64,000 nt of DNA from Pseudoalteromonas aurantia 208 (lineage in GTDB: Bacteria > Pseudomonadota > Gammaproteobacteria > Enterobacterales > Alteromonadaceae). Of this stretch, positions 43,919 through 51,821 are shown piece by piece (within the stretch, counting starts at the first letter, position 1; the number at the start of each line of letters is the position of its first letter). Below the pieces are notes generated by a model that did not search any database, was not told the origin of the DNA, and saw only the letters and a program-made list of their open reading frames with translations. The position numbers were made by a program, and so were the translations under genes. The DNA lies in assembly GCF_014858725.1 (NCBI RefSeq), contig NZ_AQGV01000015.1:1-64000 (forward strand). Direction: 5' to 3'.

Positions 43919-45049
43919 GTGCAGTATCAGTTAATTACTACGCAAAACCAATTAAATCAGTTTGTTTCATCGGTGTCTAACGCTCCCATTCTTGCAATAG
44001 ATACAGAGTTTATGCGTCGCCGCACGTTATATCCGGAAGTTGCCTTAATTCAAGTGTACGACGGCTCACATTTGGCGTTGATAGACCCTTTATGTGAATT
44101 AGACTTTACGCTGTTTTGGCATTTACTGAAAGATGAAAAAGTTTTAAAGGTTTTCCATTCGCCATCTGAAGATATAGAAGTATTTCAAAAGTTTGCAGGG
44201 TTTGTTCCTCACCCAATGTTTGATACACAGTTTGCGTTGCAGTTATTAGGTGAAGGTAATTGTGTCGGTTTTGCAAGTATGGTGAAAAAGCTTTTAGATG
44301 TTGAAATCGACAAAAGTGAATCAAGAACAAATTGGTTACAAAGGCCGCTAACCGAAAAGCAGCTTGATTATGCAGCAAGTGATGTATATTTTCTATTACC
44401 CTGTTTTGAAAAAATAGCAGGACAGATCATTGAGAAGAGCTTGTTTGACATCATAATTCAAGAGTCACAATTAATTGCTTCTAAACGTGCATTTGAAGTA
44501 CCAGACGACCACGTCTATTTAGATATTAAAAATGCATGGCAATTAAAGCCTCGAGATTTGGCAGTATTAAAAGAGTTAGCAGCTTGGCGCAGAGCGAAAG
44601 CACAAAAAAAGAATTTAGCGCTCAGTTTTGTGTTGAAGGAGCTGAATATGGTAGAAGTTGCCAAGCGCAGGCCGACAACTTTAGTCAGTCTAAGAAACAT
44701 ACCGGGTATTGAACTGAGTGAGATAAATCGTTCAGGCAAAGAGATTTTGCAATGTGTTGAACGTGGTAAAGCAGTAACTGAGTCCAATTGCCCAGAAAAG
44801 CTATTAAGACTGATAGATTATCCAAATTACAAAAAAGCAGCGAAAGATATCTCTGCAATTATAAAAATGGTTGCTGTTGATGCTGGTATTCCCGCTGATG
44901 TATTCGCATCTAAAAAGCAAATAAACCAACTATTAAGCTGGAACTGGAAGAAAACAGCAGAAGAACGGGCAGTGTTGTTGAAACCTGATTTACTACAAAA
45001 CTGGCGTTATTGCTATGTTAAAAAAGCACTATCTCAATGGGATGTGTAA
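43919..45049 (+). CDS. rnd: Ribonuclease D
   Basis: A 376-residue 3'-5' exoribonuclease that trims tRNA and other RNA 3' ends. The DEDD nuclease domain has AIDTEFMRRRTLYPEVALIQ (Asp, Glu), HSPSEDIEVFQKFAG (Asp) and DYAASDVYFLLPC (Tyr, Asp). An HRDC domain follows at about residue 205 (RDLAVLKELAAWRRAKAQ). The GTG at 43919 lies 5 bp after AGGAG and gives the family start; a GTG at 43913 overlaps that site. Confidence 0.96.
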   Translation: MQYQLITTQNQLNQFVSSVSNAPILAIDTEFMRRRTLYPEVALIQVYDGSHLALIDPLCELDFTLFWHLLKDEKVLKVFHSPSEDIEVFQKFAGFVPHPMFDTQFALQLLGEGNCVGFASMVKKLLDVEIDKSESRTNWLQRPLTEKQLDYAASDVYFLLPCFEKIAGQIIEKSLFDIIIQESQLIASKRAFEVPDDHVYLDIKNAWQLKPRDLAVLKELAAWRRAKAQKKNLALSFVLKELNMVEVAKRRPTTLVSLRNIPGIELSEINRSGKEILQCVERGKAVTESNCPEKLLRLIDYPNYKKAAKDISAIIKMVAVDAGIPADVFASKKQINQLLSWNWKKTAEERAVLLKPDLLQNWRYCYVKKALSQWDV

Positions 45050-45079
45050 TCGATTACTTATCACTATGAAATAAAATCA

Positions 45080-45107
45080 AAAAAGGCGCTCTATTAAGCG
45101 CCTTTTT
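45080..45107. terminator. Bidirectional terminator between rnd and minE
   Basis: AAAAAGGCGCT, loop CTATTA, AGCGCCTTTTT between the two convergent stops at 45049 and 45117; T-runs are present for both strands. Confidence 0.9.
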
Positions 45108-45116
45108 AATGTGTTT

Positions 45117-45398
45117 CTATTTATCGTCCTTAATGTCATCAGGTAAAGTTACATTAAGCTCTAAAACAGCTAAGTCATCTTCATTTTGTTCAAATTGAAC
45201 ATTAACTGCGTCTGAGTCAACTTTCACATACTTGCGGATCACATCAAGTATATCCTGTTTAAGCTGAGGCAAATAATCTGGCGTACCACGTTTGGAGCGT
45301 TCATGTGCAACAATAATTTGTAGGCGTTCTTTCGCTAAAGAAGCACTGCTTTTCTTTTCTGAACGAAAATAGTCAAGTAATGACACGTTAACCTCCAA
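45117..45398 (-). CDS. minE: Cell division topological specificity factor MinE
   Basis: A 93-residue protein that stimulates MinD ATPase to create pole-to-pole oscillation. The N-terminal LLDYFRSEKKSSASLAKERL (membrane and MinD-binding) and LPQLKQDILDVIRKYVKVD match MinE. The start overlaps minD by 11 bp; minCDE is a standard operon. Confidence 0.97.
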   Translation of the reverse strand: MEVNVSLLDYFRSEKKSSASLAKERLQIIVAHERSKRGTPDYLPQLKQDILDVIRKYVKVDSDAVNVQFEQNEDDLAVLELNVTLPDDIKDDK

Positions 45399-46197
45399 AT
45401 ATACGCTTAAGTAAGCCTTTCTTTTCGACGGCTAAAAACCTAAAGTCAATCACCTCACCTAGCAGACGGCTGATAGCATCACTGTAAGCTTGTCCTGCAT
45501 CAGACTCACTATCTAAAACCACAGGTTGTCCGGAGTTAGATGCATTTAACACCGCTGTTGATTCGGGGATAACGCCTAACAAGTCAATAGCCAAGATATC
45601 TTGAACATCCTCGACTGAAAGCATTTCTCCATTTTCTACTCTCGTTGGATTATATCGTGTTAAAAGAAGGTGCTCTTTAACTGGCGCTAAGCCTTGTTCA
45701 GCTCGTTGTGATTTGCTTTGTAATATACCTAAGATACGGTCGGAGTCTCTTACTGATGAAACTTCCGGGTTCGTAGTTACAATGGCTTCATCTGCGAAAT
45801 AAAGGGCCATCATTGCGCCAGCTTCGATCCCCGCAGGTGAATCACAAATAATGTAATCAAAACTTTCTTTCATCTCATTCAAGACTTTTTCTACACCGTC
45901 TCTGGTCAGAGCATCTTTGTCCCGTGTTTGTGAGGCTGGTAATATGAATAGTTTTTCAACACGTTTGTCTTTAATTAGTGCTTGATTTAGATTAGCTTCA
46001 CCGTTTATTACGTTTACGAAATCGTATACTACACGACGCTCGCAGCCCATGATCAAATCTAAATTACGTAAACCAATATCAAAGTCGATTATGGCTGTTT
46101 TGTAGCCTTTCAAGGCAAGCCCAGTACCTATTGCAGCGCTTGAAGTTGTTTTACCAACGCCACCTTTACCTGATGTTACGACAATAATTTTTGCCAT
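45388..46197 (-). CDS. minD: Septum site-determining ATPase MinD
   Basis: A 269-residue deviant Walker ATPase. SGKGGVGKTTSSAA is Walker A with the signature Lys; DFDIGLRNLDLIMGCERRVVYDFV and DSPAGIE follow; VEKKGLLKRIFGG at the end is the amphipathic membrane-targeting helix. It recruits MinC to the membrane and is 5 bp from minC. Confidence 0.98.
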   Translation of the reverse strand: MAKIIVVTSGKGGVGKTTSSAAIGTGLALKGYKTAIIDFDIGLRNLDLIMGCERRVVYDFVNVINGEANLNQALIKDKRVEKLFILPASQTRDKDALTRDGVEKVLNEMKESFDYIICDSPAGIEAGAMMALYFADEAIVTTNPEVSSVRDSDRILGILQSKSQRAEQGLAPVKEHLLLTRYNPTRVENGEMLSVEDVQDILAIDLLGVIPESTAVLNASNSGQPVVLDSESDAGQAYSDAISRLLGEVIDFRFLAVEKKGLLKRIFGG

Positions 46198-46202
46198 CTG
46201 AA

Positions 46203-46904
46203 TTATCCTTTGACCAAAGCGGTAATTTCTAATGAATCATTAATTTGTTTTATTTGAGCAGGGTTGCCCCAATGTTCACCTTGGAGTGAATCACTGATCC
46301 AGTAACTGCCATTTATTGACACGAGTTCTGCCTCAAGGCGTTGACAATATATACTTGCTTCCTCGTACCCTTGCGCTCCTGCAATGGCTCTGCCACGCAG
46401 AGTGCCATAAATATGTATATTACCGTCGGCAATAACTTCTGCACCATGACTCACAGAGCCTAATACAATTAAGTCTCTGTCTTTCGCATAAATTTGTTGT
46501 CCAGAGCGAACAGTTGCCTGAACGATTTGTGCGGGCAAATAAATTTGCTTTTCTACGACTTCAGTCGCTGTTTGAGTTGGAGTAGTTGGTTTTATATCTT
46601 TACTATAGTTCAATACTGACAGTTTGGCTGATTTAGCTTGATTATGCTGTTGTTCAGTACCGTTACATACACCAACAGGATTCAGCTGTAGATCAGACAG
46701 GGTAGTTTTCAGTAATGCAAAGTCAACCTCTACCTCTTGGATTTCAGCAAGATTGACAACTATGGGGGCACCAAAAAAGAATTTTGGTGCTTGGGAAATC
46801 TTTTCATCCAGTTCACTTCGTAATCGTGCAATGTCAACGGAGAACAAGTGTAAAACAGAAAGAGTAAATAAGTTTCCTTTTAACTCAAATATTTGATCTG
46901 ACAT
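46203..46904 (-). CDS. minC: Septum site-determining inhibitor MinC
   Basis: A 233-residue FtsZ inhibitor. The N-terminal domain (KGNLFTLSVLHL) inhibits FtsZ, and the C-terminal beta-helix (VRSGQQIYAKDRDLIVLGSVSHGAEVIADG, HIYGTLRGRAIAGAQG) binds MinD. First gene of the minCDE operon; divergent from ycgL across 213 bp. Confidence 0.96.
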   Translation of the reverse strand: MSDQIFELKGNLFTLSVLHLFSVDIARLRSELDEKISQAPKFFFGAPIVVNLAEIQEVEVDFALLKTTLSDLQLNPVGVCNGTEQQHNQAKSAKLSVLNYSKDIKPTTPTQTATEVVEKQIYLPAQIVQATVRSGQQIYAKDRDLIVLGSVSHGAEVIADGNIHIYGTLRGRAIAGAQGYEEASIYCQRLEAELVSINGSYWISDSLQGEHWGNPAQIKQINDSLEITALVKG

Positions 46905-47117
46905 AAGCGCTCTAATAACTATACAAATTCAAGAAAGTCCAAAGGGAACACGTTAGAGTTTTGTAGATCTTTTACAAACGGACCTATGTGTTACTTTATA
47001 ATAGTATTATTGTTTGGCCCCGTATTTAATACGTCTAAGCGTCGCAAAACTTTCCAAATATACTGTCTGTCATGGTATAGTGCTGATTAGACATAAGCAA
47101 GAAATTATGGGTGTATA

Positions 47118-47399
47118 ATGCTTACTGCTGTATATAAAAGTTCAAAAAAAGCCGATACCTATCTTTATATAGAGAAACGTGACGATTTTAGCAAGATCCC
47201 TGAAGCATTGATGGATATGTTTGGGCTACCTAAGTATGTCATGATGTTTGACTTATCAAAACGTGAAAAATTAGGCATCGCTGATATAGTATTGGTTAAG
47301 GAAAAGTTAAGTGAAGATGGTTTTTACTTGCAAATACCACCACCAGAAGAAAACTTACTGGATCAGTTTAAGGCTCACAACGGAGTAGAAAGTGATTAA
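47118..47399 (+). CDS. ycgL: YcgL domain protein
   Basis: A 93-residue UPF0745/YcgL protein. YKSSKKADTYLYIEKRDDFSKIPEALMDMFG is the family signature. YcgL is conserved beside minCDE in gammaproteobacteria; its function is unknown. The stop overlaps the next start by 8 bp. Confidence 0.95.
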   Translation: MLTAVYKSSKKADTYLYIEKRDDFSKIPEALMDMFGLPKYVMMFDLSKREKLGIADIVLVKEKLSEDGFYLQIPPPEENLLDQFKAHNGVESD

Positions 47400-48408
47400 G
47401 ACAATTTCACTATTATTGGCATCAGTTGTTTTATCAACAACCAGTTATGCTAACACACAAGAGAAGTTTGATCTGTATGTCAATGCCCTAAAACAAGAAG
47501 CGCAGCAAAAGGGTTATGAGCAATCTTTGATTGACGAAGCCTTCGCTACGGCAAAGTTTAAAAAGAAGGTGATTAAGGCGGATAAAAATCAACCTGAAGT
47601 AGTAGAAACATTAGAAACGTATTTACCTAAACGTGTGCCGCAGTGGAAAATAGACCGCGCCAGAAAATTGTATAAAAAGCATCAAGTAGAACTTGAGAAA
47701 ATAGCACAAGAATTCGGTGTTCAGGCTCGTTTTATCGTCGCTTTATGGGGACTAGAAAGTAACTTTGGCCGCATTCAAGGGGGTTATTCAGTAATTAGCT
47801 CACTTGTCACATTGGCGTTTGATGGGCGCCGAGAAGCATTATATAAACGTCAGTTATGGGCTGCATTAGATATATTAAAAAACGGACATATCTCATTAGA
47901 GAAGTTTAAGGGCTCTTGGGCTGGTGCGATGGGTCAAACTCAGTTTATGCCGACCTCTTTTAATGCATATGCAGTTGATTATGATAAAGACGGACGAAAA
48001 GACATCTGGACAACAGAACTCGACGCATTTGCCTCAATCGCGAATTATTTAAAACAAGCTGGCTGGAACGACGATTTAACTTGGGGGCGTCAAGTGAAAC
48101 TTCCTAAAGGGCTGAATAGTGAGTATGTTCTAAAGCGTGGAACTAAGACACGTAAACAATGGCTAGAATATTGGAAGGATTCGGAACGTTCGCTTGCTAA
48201 GTGGCAATCACTGGGGTTGCGAAAAGCAGATGGTACAAATCTACCTTTAGTAGATATTACAGCAGCTCTTGTCATGCCTGATGATATCAATGGCAGAATG
48301 TATCTGGCATATGATAATTATAAAGCACTGATGCACTGGAATCGTTCCTATTATTTCGCAACAAGTGTAGGTTACTTATCAGATAGAATTGCTTACCCTA
48401 AGATTTAG
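47392..48408 (+). CDS. MltB-family lytic murein transglycosylase
   Basis: A 338-residue exported lytic transglycosylase. The signal peptide is MIKTISLLLASVVLSTTSYA without a lipobox, so it is a soluble periplasmic form. FIVALWGLESNFGRIQGGY holds the catalytic Glu; GSWAGAMGQTQFMPTSF and DGRKDIWTT are the MltB fold motifs. The GTG start lies inside the ycgL end. It cleaves peptidoglycan to 1,6-anhydro products, by family knowledge. Confidence 0.95.
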   Translation: MIKTISLLLASVVLSTTSYANTQEKFDLYVNALKQEAQQKGYEQSLIDEAFATAKFKKKVIKADKNQPEVVETLETYLPKRVPQWKIDRARKLYKKHQVELEKIAQEFGVQARFIVALWGLESNFGRIQGGYSVISSLVTLAFDGRREALYKRQLWAALDILKNGHISLEKFKGSWAGAMGQTQFMPTSFNAYAVDYDKDGRKDIWTTELDAFASIANYLKQAGWNDDLTWGRQVKLPKGLNSEYVLKRGTKTRKQWLEYWKDSERSLAKWQSLGLRKADGTNLPLVDITAALVMPDDINGRMYLAYDNYKALMHWNRSYYFATSVGYLSDRIAYPKI

Positions 48409-48422
48409 TAGGGGAATAGATA

Positions 48423-48454
48423 AAAAAGGCAGCCCTCCAACAGGTTGCCTTTTT
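48423..48454. terminator. Bidirectional terminator between mltB-like gene and cydB
   Basis: AAAAAGGCAGCC, 8-base loop, GGTTGCCTTTTT (one G-T pair). Fits both convergent genes. Confidence 0.85.
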
Positions 48455-48485
48455 GTTTGCGCTAAATATATCTCTACGTGAATAA

Positions 48486-49484
48486 TTAGTAGTATGAAAG
48501 AGGCTGTACTTTCCCCCAAAAAACACGATATGAAAAAATCGTGTAAGTTATTATGGTAGGTACGACGATTGCGACGCCATACAACAAAAAGTTAAGTGAT
48601 TCAGGTGCTGCAACGGCTTCAAATATGGTGAGTTGTCCCGGAACAACAAAGGGATAGAAGCTGTATGTTAAGCCAAAAAAGCACAGCCCAAAAATGCAAG
48701 CCGAAATGATAAATGGTTGCCAAGCTCTTTTAGTTGGGGTTAGTACTAACCGTTTGAGTGTTTTATCTTGAATAAAGAACAAACTTAAGCATAACAGTGG
48801 TACACAAAGGAGTAAGGTAAATAGGTTAGACTCGAACCAACGAGTATATACATCATTGTTTATTAAGGGGTTAATGATAGAAACCGCGATGACACCCAAA
48901 AAGGTGATCCGTCCTGCTGTTTTGCACCACTGAATAGCCTTTAATTGTAGTTCACCTTCCGTTTTTAATATTAACCATGCGGATCCAATTAATGTATAGG
49001 CGGCGACAACGCCAGCACCACTAAGCATGGCAAATGTAAATGATACGACCGTTATCTCAAATGACATGACATATAAACCAAGCATAAAGCCTTGCATAAA
49101 CGCACTAATGATCGATCCAGCTTTGAAAATAGTATCCCATAGCTGTTTTCTTTTGGTTTTCGCTTTCGCCCTAAAATCGAATGCGACACCACGCAGTATT
49201 AAGCCAATGAGCATGATTGTGACAGGCAGATACAAAGCTTGGAGGATAATACTATGTGCTGCCGGGAAAGCGATAAGGGCAAGGCCAACAGCAAGCACAA
49301 GCCAGGTTTCGTTGGCATCCCAAAAAGGCCCAATAGAGGCGATCATGGTATTTGCATGTTCATCATGTTTTATTGGTAATAGAATACCTACGCCTAAGTC
49401 ATAACCGTCTAAAATAGCATAAACCAAAATAGACAGTGCCATTAAGGAAGCATAGATATAAGATAACATTTCAGGACTAAGCAT
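48486..49484 (-). CDS. cydB: Cytochrome bd-type quinol oxidase subunit II
   Basis: A 332-residue polytopic membrane protein, subunit II of a bd-type oxidase. DGYDLGVGILLP and GPFWDANETWLVLAVGLALIAFP near the start, then LRGVAFDFR and AFMQGFMLGLYV are typical of CydB/CioB. It overlaps cydA by 8 bp. No CydX-like small gene was seen after it. Confidence 0.95.
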   Translation of the reverse strand: MLSPEMLSYIYASLMALSILVYAILDGYDLGVGILLPIKHDEHANTMIASIGPFWDANETWLVLAVGLALIAFPAAHSIILQALYLPVTIMLIGLILRGVAFDFRAKAKTKRKQLWDTIFKAGSIISAFMQGFMLGLYVMSFEITVVSFTFAMLSGAGVVAAYTLIGSAWLILKTEGELQLKAIQWCKTAGRITFLGVIAVSIINPLINNDVYTRWFESNLFTLLLCVPLLCLSLFFIQDKTLKRLVLTPTKRAWQPFIISACIFGLCFFGLTYSFYPFVVPGQLTIFEAVAAPESLNFLLYGVAIVVPTIITYTIFSYRVFWGKVQPLSYY

Positions 49485-50820
49485 TGCTTACCTCCGGCAT
49501 TGTTGAGTAGTCATACTCTTCGACTTGAACGGCTTTGTCGGCCGTATAAAATAGTGTTTTAATATAAACGACGAGCAAAACAAGGTAAGTCAATAAATAC
49601 GCGGCAAGAGAAATAGCAACGTTGCTCGATGGCACTAATGTTACCGCTTCTTCAACGGTGAGAATGCCAGAGACTAGGTAGGGTTGACGGCCTATTTCTG
49701 TTACATACCATCCAGCAAGTGTTGCTATCCAGCCAGAGAAACTCATATACACGAGTAATTTTAATTGCCAACTGTTTAGTTTTTTATTTCGCCATAAAGT
49801 AAACCGACTAAAATACGCAACAATGATCATTAGCATACCAATGCCAACCATTATTCTAAAGCCAAAAAATACGGGTTTAACGGGCGGGTGTTCGCCTTGA
49901 AATTCATTTAGGCCCTTGATTTCTCCTTCTAAGTCATGGGTTAAAATTAAGCTAGCCGCTTTGGGTATTTCGATGGCAAAATCATTACTACGTGTGTGTT
50001 CATTGGGAATAGCGAATAACACTAATGGGAGGCCTTTTTCAGTTTCCCAAGCACCTTCCATTGCTGCGACTTTTTGTGGCTGGTGTTCAAGTGTATTCAA
50101 TCCATGGAGGTCACCCACAAAAACTTGTAATGGCGCAAGTATGGCTGCAACTGTCAACGCAACTTTTAATGTGACTTGTGGTGCATGCTTGTCATCCTTT
50201 TTGAGCAATCTATAACTACTTACGCCAGCAATTAGGAAGGAAGCCGTTAAGCCACTCGCCAACAGCATGTGGAAGAATCGGTAGGGAAATGAAGGATTAA
50301 AAATGACCGCAAACCAGTCTGTTGGATACACAATGCCATCACGTAATTCAAATCCTGCCGGAGTCTGCATCCAGGAGTTCAATGACAGTATCCAAAATGC
50401 TGAAATAGTAGTACCGACGGCGACAACAATTGTGGATAGGGTATGAACTTTAGGGGAAACACGCTTCATTCCAAAGAGCATGATGCCCAAAAATGTGGCT
50501 TCCATGAAAAATGCGGTTAGAACTTCATAGCCTAATAATGGGCCAGCAATGTTACCGACTTTTTCCATAAAGCCAGGCCAGTTTGTACCAAATTGAAATG
50601 ACATGGTAATGCCACTGACTACACCAAGCGCAAAGGTTAGGGCAAATATCTTGACCCAAAAACGGTAGGCTCTTAGCCAGACGGGGTGTTGGGTCAAATC
50701 ATATCGTATTTTAAAAAATACCAAAAACCACCCAAGCGCTATGGTTATGGTAGGAAATAGAATGTGAAAACTAATGTTTGTTGCGAACTGGATCCGGGAT
50801 AATAATAATGTATCAAGCAT
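49477..50820 (-). CDS. cydA: Cytochrome bd-type quinol oxidase subunit I (short, CioA-like)
   Basis: A 447-residue membrane subunit that oxidises quinol and reduces oxygen to water. The heme ligands lie in FHILFPTITIALGW and FFHMLLASGLTA; GRQPYLVSG is the conserved GRQP motif; MSFQFGTNWPGFMEKVGNIAGP is typical. E. coli CydA has about 520 residues; this protein is shorter and has a brief Q-loop, resembling the CioA or Q-loop-short group. It follows a GbsR-like gene 16 bp away, which may control it. Confidence 0.94.
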   Translation of the reverse strand: MLDTLLLSRIQFATNISFHILFPTITIALGWFLVFFKIRYDLTQHPVWLRAYRFWVKIFALTFALGVVSGITMSFQFGTNWPGFMEKVGNIAGPLLGYEVLTAFFMEATFLGIMLFGMKRVSPKVHTLSTIVVAVGTTISAFWILSLNSWMQTPAGFELRDGIVYPTDWFAVIFNPSFPYRFFHMLLASGLTASFLIAGVSSYRLLKKDDKHAPQVTLKVALTVAAILAPLQVFVGDLHGLNTLEHQPQKVAAMEGAWETEKGLPLVLFAIPNEHTRSNDFAIEIPKAASLILTHDLEGEIKGLNEFQGEHPPVKPVFFGFRIMVGIGMLMIIVAYFSRFTLWRNKKLNSWQLKLLVYMSFSGWIATLAGWYVTEIGRQPYLVSGILTVEEAVTLVPSSNVAISLAAYLLTYLVLLVVYIKTLFYTADKAVQVEEYDYSTMPEVSNA

Positions 50821-50836
50821 GACGCACCTCTGCTTT

Positions 50837-51382
50837 TTACGACTTTCTAAGAAGCTTATCTTTTAAATCAATGACTTTACTGACAGATGAACCTAATTTC
50901 ATTAAAGATTGAAGTTGTTCAGGTGATAAGCGTTGGAGTTCAGCTGACCATTTAGTGACGGTTTCCAAAAGGTCATGAATAGATTGCATTTGGTCTTGGG
51001 CATACTCCTCTTCGGGTGTGTTGGCGTTATCTAAAATTTGGCCTCTTAATAGAGTAAGTGTTGGATCTATTTCTCTTTTTCGACGTTCTTCAAATACTTT
51101 GTTTGCAAGGTCCCAAATAGACCCGTTAGGTGAATAGTACTCTTTACGGTCCCCTGGAATATGATGAACTTTGACAAGTTGCCAAGACTGCAACTCTTTG
51201 ATCCCCATACTGACGTTGCCACGGCTGATTTTTAGTGCTTCAGCAATTTCATTAGCTGTAAGTGGTTTCTCATGAATGACGAGTAGCCCAACCATTTGCC
51301 CAATTGTCCGATTGAAGCCCCAGCGACTACCCATTTCACCGCAATGAAGCACGAAATTTTCTATTTTAGGAGATAAAATCAT
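50837..51382 (-). CDS. GbsR/MarR-family transcriptional regulator
   Basis: A 181-residue winged-helix regulator of the GbsR type. MILSPKIENFVLHCGEMGSRWGFNRT is the family opening and LTANEIAEALKISRGNVSMGIKELQSW the helix-turn-helix. The ATG at 51382 gives the family N-terminus; an ATG at 51430 would add 16 residues that do not match. Same strand and 16 bp before cydA, so it probably regulates the oxidase genes (inference). Confidence 0.88.
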   Translation of the reverse strand: MILSPKIENFVLHCGEMGSRWGFNRTIGQMVGLLVIHEKPLTANEIAEALKISRGNVSMGIKELQSWQLVKVHHIPGDRKEYYSPNGSIWDLANKVFEERRKREIDPTLTLLRGQILDNANTPEEEYAQDQMQSIHDLLETVTKWSAELQRLSPEQLQSLMKLGSSVSKVIDLKDKLLRKS

Positions 51383-51821
51383 AGTTATTAAACTTTCAGT
51401 AATTATTGAAACTTTAATATATAGGGACATTTGATTTGGATCAAGCTTTTAATGAGGATATTTTAATCAAATAATAACAAGATTGATAAGTTGTTTTATA
51501 GATGCTGTAACCTTTTGTTTTAAATTGAATAAAAATATTAGTGAGTTTGATATGAAGCTTAATAAGCATCTAAAAGGAGTGCTATATTATTGTCCTGATT
51601 TGACTTTGAAATGGCGATAGCCAGAGATATCCTAGTAATTAGTTCAGGTGGAGTTGGATTAAATTGAAGGTCTGTGACTTTGGAGCACATTCAATTTAAT
51701 CACAAGTTATTGGCGTTAAGGGCGGTTTGGGCCTAACAGGTAAGCTCAATGTGCTGTTGTTACTTAGGTGACTACTTCTAAGAAGTGAGCGCCTTGTTAT
51801 TCAGGGCGCTACTTTAAAATA
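51383..51821. other. Intergenic region with long inverted repeat and hairpins
   Basis: No gene was accepted in these 439 bases. A perfect 12-base inverted repeat, GATTAAATTGAA (51657-51668) and TTCAATTTAATC (51690-51701), encloses 21 bases. A second hairpin GCGCC/GGCGC lies near 51790-51811, close to the 3' end of the asparagine-synthetase-like gene. A 22-codon frame at 51552 has no support. The region could carry a small RNA or operator; this is not shown. Confidence 0.5.

Noticed and set aside
51552..51620. 22-codon frame MKLNKHLKGVLYYCPDLTLK near the asparagine-synthetase-like gene
   Set aside because: Considered as a peptide precursor for a lasso-type cyclase, but it is on the opposite strand, downstream of the enzyme gene, has no ribosome-binding site and lacks a recognisable leader or core pattern.
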